Source: Crotophaga sulcirostris
Taxonomy: Eukaryota; Chordata; Aves; Cuculiformes; Crotophagidae
Direction: 5' to 3'
Length of the DNA stretch: 64,000 nt
Assembly: GCA_013397455.1 (NCBI GenBank)
Contig: VYZB01000023.1
Span: forward strand, 3,839,549 to 3,903,548
Part shown: one piece after another, positions 40,101-53,240 of the stretch
How the letters are laid out: the number at the start of each line of letters is the position of its first letter
How positions within the stretch are numbered: the first letter of the stretch is position 1
Notes under the pieces: model-generated
Seen by the model: the letters and a program-made list of their open reading frames with translations, nothing else
What the model was told of the DNA's origin: nothing
Databases searched by the model: none
Translations under genes and position numbers: made by a program

Positions 40101-43100
40101 CCTATAAGAGATGAGTTAGAGGTTACAGCTATGTTGCCAATGAATGACATCCTTTTTTGCCTGGAAAACAGGAGTTCAGAGATAAGTATTTCTGCATTCA
40201 TCCCATCTACAGTTCATAGCGTAATGCTGTAGAGTTAGAGGAGAGAGAGGATGCTTCCATGGTGCAGCCTAGGTAAGTTTAAAGAGTCTGGAACTTAACA
40301 GCTTTCATCAGGAGAGAAGGGTGGCAGTGGAGAAACATAGAGAAGATTGCATTTCCCTTGGTTAGTTTGATAGTAAGAAGTAGAAGGCACATGCTTAATA
40401 TGGGAACATGAGACTCCAGTGGCTCTTTGTTATCCATATGATTGGTAAAACTGGAAGCAGCCATCATATTCCTCTTAGCTGAACGTAAAGTTCCCAGGTT
40501 CATCGCGTATGCTCTTCTTGTGCTTGGGTGTTACATAGCATATGAGAAACATAAAAGTTAAAGATGTAATTCCCTTTAACGTTCAGTTATGTTGCTGTGC
40601 CTGCAGCTTCTTAAACCTTGAGTACAGCATGTGCCAAAAGAGGCATATTGGCGTGAGTTTCAGGCTAGATTTAAGGCTTTGCATGCGTGGGCTGAAGTCT
40701 GACCAGGCAGTGTCATTGGACCTTAGTGTTTGCAGTTTCATTGTAGTGAGAGTCAGAAACTGAATCCTGAGGGATTTCAGCTTTTTTTCAGAGACCGCTT
40801 TTGGGGGAACAGAGTCTCTAAAAATTAAGAATTAAAATTCTATATGTGTCCTAATGGAATATGCAAAGTGTCACCCTTCCCATTACATCAGTATAAGCAT
40901 GGAAATAATGAGATGAAACAGAAAACAACTTCTTATGTTATTTCCTGAGAAGTTTGCCAAAGCTTCACAGAGGTTCCAGGCTCTCCAGAGTTTTATGGGC
41001 TCCACTGGAAGGGGAGTTTTACAGACCACACCCATTTTTATCATAAAATCATAGAATAAAAAAATTGAAATGCTATTGAATTGTTTCTGCTACTTCATTT
41101 CGTTAAAGCGGGACTTTCTATGATGAATCAACTCAAAAATAATTAAATTAATTGAGTGCTTTTCTACTCTTCTCGAGTGATTATGTTAAGAAACAATGGC
41201 ATTCTCCTTCACCTACTCTAACATCTTCTCTTTGTAGCCTGTCATCTCCTAACCTCAAGCATCCCAGTTCAACAAACATGGATTTGTTTTTTGAAGCATC
41301 TAATTTACTCAGCTTATAGCTAGTTTGAACTTGGGCATTTCTGTGAGTTTAAAGTGAATAGGACTCACTGTTGAGAAGATCGAGAGGAGTCTGACCAGAG
41401 TGAAACTCAGATAGTTTCTAATTTAGAACACAAATCAGAGTTGTTCTGATTCGGTGTGTCTCAAAATGTTCTAAATAAAATTTGGGCCAATTTCTATGTA
41501 CTTGGTTGGAATTACAGTTTTCCTACAGGTCTAGTAAGTTTGATTGACCTTTTCTGCAAGTTTTGTCCTTAGTAATACTTAGAACACAAACACCCTGGTT
41601 TTAGAAGGAGAGGGAGTTCCATGTGCATTAAATCCAAAGGAAAAGTACATGTGAGCTAGAGCTTTCCACAGGTCTTGTTGTGTATTCTGCTCTTGTGGAA
41701 AGAAATCACAGTGTGCTGCTGGGAAGGAAAATTGCTGCCCTATATTGATACCATGACTTCACAATGGATCCCATAGGAAGAGGTAGGACTTGTTAGCTTT
41801 CTGGAGGACTTGAGGAATGAACATATAAGGCGATGAACATAATTGCTGTTGAACTCTTGATAGAACTTATTTGAAAGTTTTCTGCAGTACGGAAATCAGG
41901 AAAACTAGCACTGCAGGACTGACATCCTTATCCCCCAAAAGAATAACCTTGCTTTACTTTCTCCGCCTCTAAAAGTAAAAAAGAGAAGAGAAGAGAACTG
42001 CTGCAGCTGAATAAAGATGCCCTGCCACATCCTAGTACTGCTCTCTGCTAAGGAAAAAATAAAGAGAAAAAAATATCTTCAGAACTATTCTAGGAATTAA
42101 TTTGGTTTAGTTCAGATCTCAGAATAAGTACTCTTTCTTCTGCAGCTCAAATGGTCAATCCATCACTGGTCCCTCCTTTCCAATATTACTCTTCTACCTG
42201 CACTTCCTCCTTTGCATGCTCTTTTCAGGGAGGCTTGGCACAAGGGGAGAAACACAGATGCAGTCCTTAGTTCCCCTTAAGGCATCTTTTCCAATCTGGA
42301 AGAGAGTAGCTGTAGCTCTCTCAGACTGTAAATGTGAGCTCACTTGAAAGTTGCTTATGATGGACTAAGAGTATGTCACTCTCTGTTTCCTACTCCTTTA
42401 TCCAGACCCTTTGACCACGTAATACAACTCAGTTCAAAGAGCAAATTAAGCTTTTGAATGAGCTGAGTAGTTGTCACATGTCAGATAACTGAGGAGCGAC
42501 ATTAATTTATACTTCCAAGGACAACAGATACAATTGCATGGTACTCCAGGTTCAGAAATATTCTTAATGTCAAGAGGGAAGCAGGCTAGAAAGAATATGC
42601 TTCTCATTTCAATATCTGATATTTCAGTATCTGATAATTAATAAATGAATTTATAACTATGGGAGTGCTTTAGTAATTATACTGGGGAAAATATCCAAGT
42701 GATTTTTTTTCTACTTATTTTGTTGTTTAGTTTATTTCTTGTCCTCTCTCTCACACTGTAATTTGATAATACAACACTGTTGCTTCTGGTAGATGATTAT
42801 CATCCTTCTGCTACCTCTAAGGAGGGACACCTCAGTTCAGGACTCTGTTCTCGTTACAACTTGTCACCAGAGTTTCTAGAGTAGGCTGAGCGCTGTGGTC
42901 CAAATGTACCGCAAAATACCTGTTTCACTACTTTATTCCTGAAAAGAAGGTGTAACTCGTGGAGGAATCTTACAATCATCAAGATATAAGAACCCGATAC
43001 CGTATCAGCATTCAAGTGAGCAAATTCATGTTCTCAAAATAAGAAATGCAGTTGACCTTAATCTTTCTACTGTGAGCTCTACACTTCAGGAGAAACAGAG

Positions 43101-44923
43101 TGTTCAGATTTGAAGTAATTAATTCAGTATCAGTCCTAAAGCAGGCCCAGAGTTTTCCTGACTTAATTCCCTGTTGAATACAACAACTTAAAATGCAAGC
43201 AGAAGATCTATAAATAAAAACTGGAGAAAGAGTCACTTAAGGAGATGTGTATAAAATAGTGAAATGCCTTAATTATAGCTCAGCAATCTGAAATATATAG
43301 AACCTTATTTACAGAAATTCTGCTGGCAGTGTTTGCTTATTAACTACTCCAGTCACTTAATGGATAACAATGAATGATTATATACAGTACCAGTCAAGTA
43401 AAGCAATGTAATATGAAATAAGTGTTTTGTCAAATGGCCACTCATTGAATTTTGTTCTCTCAAATGGGAAATTACAGTTAGTGGAGTCAGGTGCTATAAG
43501 CTGGTTGCCAAAAATCAGGATATATCAAGAAATAAGCTCTTGTGAAGCATACCTGTGGTAAACAAATAGGCAGTAGGGGGATTTTTTGCTACAAGAGTAT
43601 AATGTCTCTGCCACTGTACTGACTTAAACCTTCTAATCTGGAAAAGCTGTACTGGGAGAGAAGTCTCCATGTGGAACCTTCGTAGAGACTCTTCATCTTC
43701 ATCTTTCAGAATAGTCCACTCTGTTCTTCATTACAGAATAGTCAGTGATAAAGGGGAATGCAATTTACAAAACATCTTAAGGTACACATTCCTGTTGTTT
43801 GTTAGTCTTCCACATTATCACTGCCCATCTTACTGTGTGCCCCTTAAGGAATATACTGTCAAAAGTATGTCCTTTCTTTAAAGAAATTCTTTTATATTCT
43901 TTCCTAACAAAAAAAGTTCTGTTGCTGTAAAAATAGATAATAGCAATGACAGCAAGAATACATTGTATTCTGGTACTGCACAGCACACTGCAGGAATAAA
44001 TTATTGCTACATTTATTTTTTTAAAAAAATGTGTACAATATTAATTAATTACCTTGAAGGGAACACTGTTCATCTGCAACATTTCATCCAGCAAGCTTTT
44101 TCCAGAAGACATTATCAAGTTTCCTCTCCAATATGCATTCCGTATAGTCATTCTATTTCAATTACTGTCATATGTTGTGAACATGGTATGTATGAATATG
44201 TAGACCACTTGGGCAGTTTTCCAGTTAAAAACTCTTCATTTGTAAAGAACAGGCAATCTTAAACACACAGTTTACAGTGATATTTTATCGCAGAAACTAG
44301 CCGATTGTATTAGCCTCTGATAGGAAGTGTCTATTGATAAGTTTCTACAGTTACATCCTGTAGAGGGATTGTCTTCTTGTTAACACATGCGACAAAGGAG
44401 CCATGAGGTCTAGGCTCTAATCAAGAGTTTCCTACAGTCTTCCTGTGTCACCAGGAATGGTCAGTTGATGTCATTAGTGCTGATTCTCACCTTGCTAACT
44501 TTTGAGTAGCATTTATCCATTGACAGTATTAAAGACTGCTTTTCAAGGAAAACTGAATTTCTTAACATTTATAGAGTGCTTATGGATAATGTCTTTCCCA
44601 TAGAAGCTACTATAAATACAGATGTAGCTGTATTTAGCTAAAATGATTGTCCTACCTTTCCAAATCCATTAGTTTCTAAGAAAACTCAGAGCTACCATAA
44701 ATTGTACCTACATTTTCTACTTTATGCACTGCTTTACAAGCAAAGCAAGCATTGTTTTGAATGTACTGCAGTGGTGATAGAAGCCTTTATTACTTCAAAT
44801 CTGATTTAGATCTCAGTGACCTGGACTCCAGCCTTGTTTCTGAATGCCAGGGATCCCCAGTTGGTCATACGTGGAAGTTCTAAATGAGAAAAGAAGTAGC
44901 GCATTCAGCCTGGCACAGGCAAA

Positions 44924-44980
44924 TCGGTCCTGTTGACTACATGGGATTATTCTCAGGAGTAAGGGCTGCGATCCTGGAAC
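44924..44980. repeat. worn fragment of an old sauropsid interspersed repeat
   Basis: GGTCCTGTTGACTACATGGG followed by GGAGTAAGGGCTGCGATCCT. This resembles a motif (PyTGACTTCAATGGGA ... GGAGTAAGG-CTGC-G-ATC) that recurs in turtle, crocodile and bird DNA. I recall the motif but not a secure family name. Limits are approximate. Confidence 0.45.
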
Positions 44981-45833
44981 TCTAGAGATCAGCTACCAGA
45001 ATCATATTTTATGGAGACTTGTGGTTACTGATTCTAAAACTGATGTTTTTCTAATATGAGAGAGATGGTGGTTACAAGGCTGTGCTTGTAACTTGTATGC
45101 AAGAAGTGTATAAATGAAGCCTTGTTCTGTTTGTGAATGCTTTACAGTTTTTCTAATGAGAACTTGTTTTTCTTAATGTTTCTTTCTAAATCTCAAGGTT
45201 TTTTTAAGGCTAGAGAGACTTTTAGATTGTTTAATCAGACTAAACAAGATATAAAATATTATTGGACATAATAAACTCTTTGTTTGAAATTCATCTTCCA
45301 GAAACACATCTGATCTTGACTGAAACATTGGGAGCCAAAATCCACCATTTCTCTAGGCAATTCCTCCAAGTGTTAGCAATGTTCTCTGTTTAAAAGCAGC
45401 GTATTACTTATCTATTAATATTGTCTATTGACCAGTCTTAATCTTCAAATATTTATTATTTGATTCATGGTATACTTACCTGTCTTCCTCCCTTAGGCTA
45501 AATGCAGAGCAAAGCTAGGATGGGAGTTTTCAAAGGAAATTAGCTGATTCCTGTGGCCACGGGAAAGAACAGTGTAGCTTTTCAACATTTAGTGTATTTT
45601 CTCTAGTCTCTGTGTGGTCCACAATTTTGGGGCAAATTCATCCAGTTTGCTATTTTTCACTTGGTGAATAAAGGAAACACTAGTTCAGGCAACATCCCCT
45701 GCCAGAAGGAGTCTTTGTGGTACATACTGCCCTGGCTCCCAGTGCTGAGGCATACATTTCTTTTAGAAAATGGGTGTGATAAAGGCATACAGTAGGTAGA
45801 ACAGTAATAATTACCAAGTCTGCTCAGAAGTCT

Positions 45834-45881
45834 AAAGAAAATAAAATAAAATAAAGTAAAAAAAAAAAAACAAAAAAAAAA
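45834..45881. repeat. A-rich tract with ATAAA units
   Basis: AATAAAATAAAATAAAGT is followed by two long A runs split by one C. It resembles a retroposon tail, but I see no recognisable element before it. Confidence 0.75.
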
Positions 45882-48800
45882 TACTCTTAGGTGAATCTGA
45901 GGACTTGGAGCTATATTGTTATCTGAAACTAGCTTAAAGTGAAAGCTAGCAAACTTAGGCACTGAAGCTGAGTAAAATTCACCTTGCAATGGGTTCTTTG
46001 GGCAAGGTTTTAAAGGAACTTATTGAATTTGTGTTCACATATTATCTTTGTTTTCTGAAAATATCCCAGTTGGTGCAAACAAATGGCACTTTAAAGCCTT
46101 TGCTGAAGTTTTGAATGCACAGTTCAGTGTGTCCTCTTGAAATGTTTGAGTAACAGTCTTTGGAGGAAACTCGGACACAGAAAAGATCAAAAACTGGCAT
46201 ATGTACCTTTCAGATAGATAATGAAGAACTAAATCAAAAACTTTTTTCATAGAAGATCTAGAAAACATTGCTACTGATCACTGATGAGGGCAGCTTTAAT
46301 TCTAATTTATATAGTTATCTTTTTTCCTATGTTGTCACTACTTTTAAAAACCAGTTTTGCAGTAGGATGTATATCAAATGTTTAAGTGAATTATTTTTTT
46401 TCTAATTCTTTGTGACTTTTTTAAAAATAAAACCCCCACCTGAACAGATCAAAAATTAATTAATTCTTCTTGCCATAATCAAACGCTTTGCATGCCTTAT
46501 ACAAGCATAAAATTTCATGTGAAGAAAATTAAATTCATGTGTACTGAATGAATCTCAATTTATACCATTTTTCCCCCAGATTATGCAAAAATAGAAGAAC
46601 AGGGCCATTCATGTGTATATTTTTAATGGTGGGTCTCAGAATGACAAAGAAATTGAAATGTTGGATCAGTCAACAGTTCAAACATTTAAGCAGAGTGGTT
46701 TGAAAATTCATTGGTGTGGTAACTCCACTGAAAAAACAATTTATATCAGAAACAAATTTATTGCAGTAACTGATTTGATTTCCAGTACCACCTGTCTCTG
46801 TCTCTCAGTGTTTCTTTTTTTTAATAACAGCTCTTAATCTCTACAGTTAACTAATAAAAATATTTTAATAAGAGATAATACTATAATCCAAATGCCTATA
46901 GGTGCTTGAATCAACTATCTGTGCCTATGTAATTGCTAACACTTTGTTCAACCCTTTTTAAAATTGCTGTTAAATCTCATTCTCATTTTCTGAATTAATA
47001 GAACAAGAATTCATTTTTAGTGTACCCTCAAAGCAGTAATGAGCATTGTTAACATGTAACAACAATGCCCAAGGGGAAAGTTTTCAAAGCCAGTCTAACC
47101 TTAAGGCTTTCCTATTGATGTACTACAGAGTCATCAAGCCAAGAGCTGTTAGAGCTAGTCCATTTGGAGAGTTCTGCTGAATATTTCCGCTTAATATATT
47201 GGGAGAATTATAAATTATTTAGGTGGTGACCTAGGAAGATGGGGAAATTTTTGTTTAATACCTTAAGAGCAGAGAGGCAACATTATAAAAATACGTATAC
47301 ATGCTGATCATTTTAAAGTGTTGTCATATTGTGCTTTTGTTCTGATTATTTTGCTTCCATACAGATTTTCATAGGAGGTTAATAAGAAAACATTAATAAG
47401 GCGTGCGATATTGCACATGGGCAGGGGCGATGAAACATAGTTATTTAAATATAAACAAACAATGGATGTTACTTTTTAACTGATTTTTCAGAAGCTAAAT
47501 TCTGCCATCTTGAAGAAGTATTATCTATCTTATTAAATGCAGAATATTGTGCTTATTTTATTTAGTATGTATAGCAAAAATAAACTTGTCTAAAGCAGTA
47601 GTGCTTCACTGGTTTCAACTGAATGCCCTAGTCACAATAAACCAGTCAAGACCCTGTTGATTGAAAGTCCTATATGAATTGTAGTGCAGCGAAATGACCT
47701 CTATGAGTGCTAGAATTTGAGATCGAGCCTGTAAGTTACTGAAGTTTGCATAAGCAGCTTGAGGAGTTTCTGTTTGGGGTAAAAATTAAGAGGCTCAAGG
47801 ACTGTGTCTTACAACAGTAATACGGAATAACATCATTTTCATTGCACTTTTTGAGGTCTTAGTTTCATTACTGTGAAAAGTATAAGGGTACATTTTAGAT
47901 GATGGTTGAATATTTCAACAGAGACCAATTAATACACTATTCCAAAATCTGAAACTCAAATGAAGAAGCAGGGCTAGCAATGTACTTTTGTTGGAATTCA
48001 GTTTATCTATGCATGGTCATTTAGCTGTCTTTATTCACAGCACTTGGTCACACCATTGCCCTTTCCTTGGCTATAAGCTAAAGGTCGTCATGTCCTAAAA
48101 CAACTAAATATGAACAGACAAGTTCAATAATGTCAAATCTCAAAAATGTTGACAGTCTAAAAGGTGTGCTGCATGTTGTATATTTCTGTTTGTTTTTTGA
48201 AATGGGAGGGAAATATAGGAGGGATCTTACTAGTTAAACAGAATTCAGAGCCTTGCAGTTTCATAATGTGCGTTTTTCACTTTAGAACTGCGCCTAATGT
48301 TGCTTTTCAGTAGAATAGTTGGTTTGTATTGCAGGAAGGGACTTTTTAAGAGGGTATTTTAACAAGGGACCTCTTATAAGATTTTATTTAATGTTTGTTT
48401 TTAATTCTCAAAATAAATTAAAGAGAGGTGAGATGTGGAATCTGATAGCAGGGAGGGACATAAGTTTGTACAAAGCATGAATGAAGGCTTTATAGGTTTT
48501 CTTCCACCCTCCCTTCCAGATTACTCCACACTATACTGTGTCTTTCACTGTCCCGTGAGAGATGTCTCTTAAGGTGTATCTGTCCCTGAACTGAGAATAA
48601 GGCATGCATTTAAAATTCTATATATTGCACTTATCACCTGAAAAATATGGCTTTCTCCTGGTCTGTTGCTTAGGAAAGTTCATTCTCCATGCTTATTTCG
48701 TCATCGTTTTTTTTGCGTGCATTTTCAAAAAGCTGGTTGGTGACAATACTGAAGGAGGAACCATGACTTCCAACACATTTCTCAGTGTCCACTGAACAGG

Positions 48801-49593
48801 TGTAAAATGGTACAGATTCTTGGACACCACATTGTACATGTATATGTTCATGTAGCTTAGTGCTTGTTGTTCATTCTTTGAAAGCTGAGAAATATGTCTG
48901 AGGTAGAGGTTCCCCACTCTTTTCAGAGTAAGGATTCTGTTTGAGAAGTATTCCCCAAAGGCTTACAGAAATTTCCAGGAGGCTCAGTCTTCAACAGACC
49001 AGTCCCTCTATGGCCTGTCAGTGATCTCCAGTTGGTTCAGGGCTGCTAAGTGTCTAAACTGACTTTGACACCTTTACATGTGGACTGGACATATTCTCTT
49101 GATATCTAATCTATAGATTAGCAGCAAGCTTGAACCTTTCCTGCCTAATGGCTATTTGACTTTCTTTTGTCTTTTTCCCATAGTTCCCTCAATTTGTTTT
49201 GTCATGTTTTTCAATAGGGAGCAAAATAAAAGAAAAAGCTTTCCCTAGACCTACTCTGTTGTCACTAGACTCTGATTATGTTTGAGCTGTTCCCTAGCCA
49301 TGTATCCCATTTCTTAAACAACTGTTGCCCTTCTAACACATTAATTCATACATAAAGCTTGCTTGGTTTTCCTTGAACTGCCTGCTACAGTTCTTCCCTG
49401 ATTCACAAAGACCCTTGTTCCTTTCTCCCTACTGGATTTAGTCTTCTTTTGAAAGAATGAATGGATATGAACTGCAACTGATAAATACATGCATTTGAAT
49501 CTGTGACTGATTTGTGGCTGGATTGTTTTTGATGACTTTTATCTGTAGTTGATTTGCATCTATTTGGATCAGACTCGCTGGGGATAACACATA

Positions 49594-49655
49594 GAATAAA
49601 TGAATAAATAAATTTAAGGAAGAGGCAGGGAAGGAAAGGATGAATGAATGAATGG
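49594..49655. repeat. GAAT/AAAT tetranucleotide cluster
   Basis: Degenerate GAATAAATGAATAAATAAAT is followed 26 bases later by TGAATGAATGAATG, within a longer purine-rich stretch that reaches about 49860. Confidence 0.75.
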
Positions 49656-51317
49656 GTGACAGGGAAAGAGAGGGCAGCTAAACAGAAAGGGATGGATAAC
49701 TGGTAATTAAGTACAGAAAAATAAGGAACAAGCAGTGATTGAAGTAAAGAAAAGAAATAAAAATTATTCAAAAATGAAAAGAATAGAATGGCTGAAAAGA
49801 ACAGAAAGAGTTAAAAAGAAGTAAGAGCTTGGTGCCTGTTTACTCCTAAAAGAGCAAAAATGGATTACTTTCAATTATGTGAAAAGGCTAGAATTGTGCA
49901 CTGGTGAAGGGACGAGTTTATATGGGGAACAACTGTATGATGTCCAGGATTGTCCAAGACTCAGAGCAGTAAAACTTGCCCATTTGATCAAGTTTAGTGT
50001 TCGCTACAGGGCTTATGTACTCTGAAGTCGTGTTAGCAGTGTCTCTAACTTTTGCATAACTCCGTGTGGAATACTCCTGTAATGAATGCTCATTTTCCTC
50101 TTTCAAACTTGCTGGTTTGGGTTAGCATTTCTTTGTGCCCTCCAATCTGACCTTTGTTCTTTTATCAGCATGTACAGTTAACTAAAAAACAACAGCAAAA
50201 AAAACTAAGCACTGCTAACAAGACTTTCTTAGACTGGTCGTTTTGAAACCTCCATGTTCCTGCGTGTTATACCTTTTCATGTTGCGTCTCAGAAGCTCTG
50301 TTAGCACTTGCAGATAGAGAGCACCATCATTCAGTGTTACATATTACACCTGTGCTGCACAGCACATGTAATACTTAGTACGTGTCTTTGAAACTGATAC
50401 TGTGACCAAGGAGGGAAAGCCTGTGTTACCACATTACCTGTTGTCTCAGGCATCTGACTTTTATTTGTCTTCACTTGAATTCCTCTCTATTCACAAAGCA
50501 GCAACAATTGCTACTTTTCCTGCCCACCATGTTTATTTTCTCCACTTTTTATTTGGAGATCAGGAGATCTTCCAGGCCGTGCCATTTCATTTGTTTTCTC
50601 TCTGCTTTTGACCTCTGTCCATTAAACTCTTAATGTAGTGTTTAGCTTTAAACAGATGACTGTGATTATTAGTATTCACATGCTGATAATCAAATATGTG
50701 TATAAAGTGTCTTGCTAGTTCAGTTTTGAAAGGGAAAAACATTTCCACTGTGTATTTGCTTTGCATCTATCACAGAAAGGGTTCCTAGTCTGGATTGAAG
50801 TTTCTAGGTGCTAATTGTGCATTGCCATCAATATGTATATATTTACATTGACTGTAGCAGTTCCCCAAGATCCAACAGAGGGTGAGGTCTCAAAATAAAT
50901 GCTAAACAAATTTTTGACATTCCCTGTCCCAGACACATTGCAGCCTGTGCTAACAAGGCAAACACAGCATGTAAGATAAAGAAATGTAAAATGGTATCAC
51001 AGAAGACCATTGTAGCAAACATCATGTGAACTTCACAGGAGTCGATGCATATTATTGTTGGAAATGCAGTTATGCCTAAGTCATCTGAGGAAAGGAAAGA
51101 TTGCCTACTGGCTAAGGCAAACCATGAAGATTAGCTTTTGTTCCTTGTTTTGAATCCCTGGACACACAGGGAAGCTGGGACATTTCTCATGGTGATGTCT
51201 GTCATTCGTCCCCTGAGGAATGGGTCACAAAAGTTGAGATGACAATTCTTGTCTTGAAATATACCAGTGTGCCAAATAAAAATACCCATCAGAAAGAAAA
51301 TACATCATCTGCAGTAG

Positions 51318-51608
<291 letters not shown>

Positions 51609-53091
51609 TAGTTTTTTTCTGAATGGTATCTGTATGCCTCTCAGTTGCAGGGAGCTTTGTTATCAGGATGAGTTCCTGAAACAGGAGGATATTTGTAGTG
51701 CCATTTTTCCTGTGGGAGGATCCCAGCACAGTAACACCGAACAACCATTCATACATGCCGTCAGTGATAGGCAACACCTCAGCTGAGATCCCATGGTTTC
51801 CCTTGCAGTGTCCTATCTATCACACTGCTTTTTCTTCCATCTTCAGTAACAGGTAGCGGGCTAAGGTAACCAGCCCATAGCTATCATTTTGTTTCAGAAC
51901 ACTAAACTTGAGTCAGGCAGTGTGTCAACAAGACGGGAACTTGTGGGGCATCTGATCCATAGCCAGATCCTGTCCTGGGTTCAGTGGGAGTTAGTCAGTG
52001 GAGGTACAGTTGTCTGCTGTGTCATAGAAAAGGGCTGGAATCCATCTGTCACACCATGGGCTCTGATGAGTAATCTTGGTCATACCTGGACAATTAGGTT
52101 GGTACTCATTTAAGGGGTCAAGCTAGCAGCTTGTAGTCACGTCTGTATAATGCTGCCAGTGTGTGGCTAGTTGCACCTAGAAAAAAGACATACAATATGT
52201 CCAGTGGAAGAAGATGTGCTCAGCATATGCCACGGCTGAGAAAAAGTGACAAGTCAAAATGAATGGCACTTCTTAGGCGTTGTAAAAGAATTTAGCTAAG
52301 GAATGAAGGGAAAAAGCAGTCCTATTTAGGTGACAGCAAGAGCTTGATGAAAATATGTCCTTTCTTTTTGTTAGTGTCCTCTAGCATGCTGTCTGTGTCC
52401 GTTATTGTGTCAGAAAGGATTCCTTGAATTGACAGTAGCATCTTCTTTTTACCCTAACAGTAAAGCAGCACAGATTAAAAATAACCTGAAAAATAAATAA
52501 TACCATTGTCATTTCAGTGAGATACACGTTCAAAGAATAGGATAGATGGTGTGGAACCAGTGGCTATTGTGTTAATGAATCAAGCTCTGGGTCTACGTTT
52601 TCTTTCTTCTAAGTGCAGACTTTCTGACTTCCCAAAGTTTATCCTTAGCTTGACCTCTTCTTTTATATGCTGTAGAGCAAGGAATCACAAAGCCATGCAG
52701 TATTCAATGATAGATTTGGGGCTTTTTCCCAAAAAGTCATGTCTATGGTTAACAAAAGATTTTTGTGCATTTTCCAAGGGTTTTTTTTGTGTTTACCTAG
52801 CAGCTTACTAGATCCACTGCACTTAAAATCTCGTTGTTGTTTTTGGATCACTAGTGCACAAGCAGAATGTCTGATGAACTCTAAAAGGACACAGTATTTA
52901 TTTTGTGGAAATTATGGAATTAGAAGGCCTCACCTATCTACTGGTAACATCAAGCATAACGGTCTTACTGGCAACTGTCAAGATCGGCTCTGTTTTCCCT
53001 TGTGTTTTATTGCTTTTTCATATTTGTAGGTTTTCCAGTGTCTTTGGCTTGCAGTTCTGTAGGACACAAACAAAACTTATTTGCAAGTTGC

Positions 53092-53107
53092 AAAAAAAAA
53101 AAAAAAA
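53092..53107. repeat. poly-A run (16 A)
   Basis: An uninterrupted A homopolymer after TTGCAAGTTGC. No transposon is recognisable directly before it. Confidence 0.85.
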
Positions 53108-53214
53108 GTGGGCCAAAAGGAAAGGAAGGGGGCTCCAAAAGGCTGTAAAATTGTGCAGCGTGAGCCGTGTGATGCATGCTGTTTTCAATCTGCTGTGTGC
53201 CAGTTGGAGGCTCA

Positions 53215-53240
53215 GAGAGAGAGCGAGAGAAAGAGAAAGG
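53215..53240. repeat. GA-rich low-complexity stretch
   Basis: AGAGAGAGAGCGAGAGAAAG: imperfect GA dinucleotides inside an otherwise non-repetitive, more complex region. Confidence 0.7.

Noticed and set aside
41041..41070. CR1-like 3' tail (ATCATAAAATCATAGAAT)
   Set aside because: Only the short tail-like octamers are present; the diagnostic GGTTGGAAGGGACC core does not follow.
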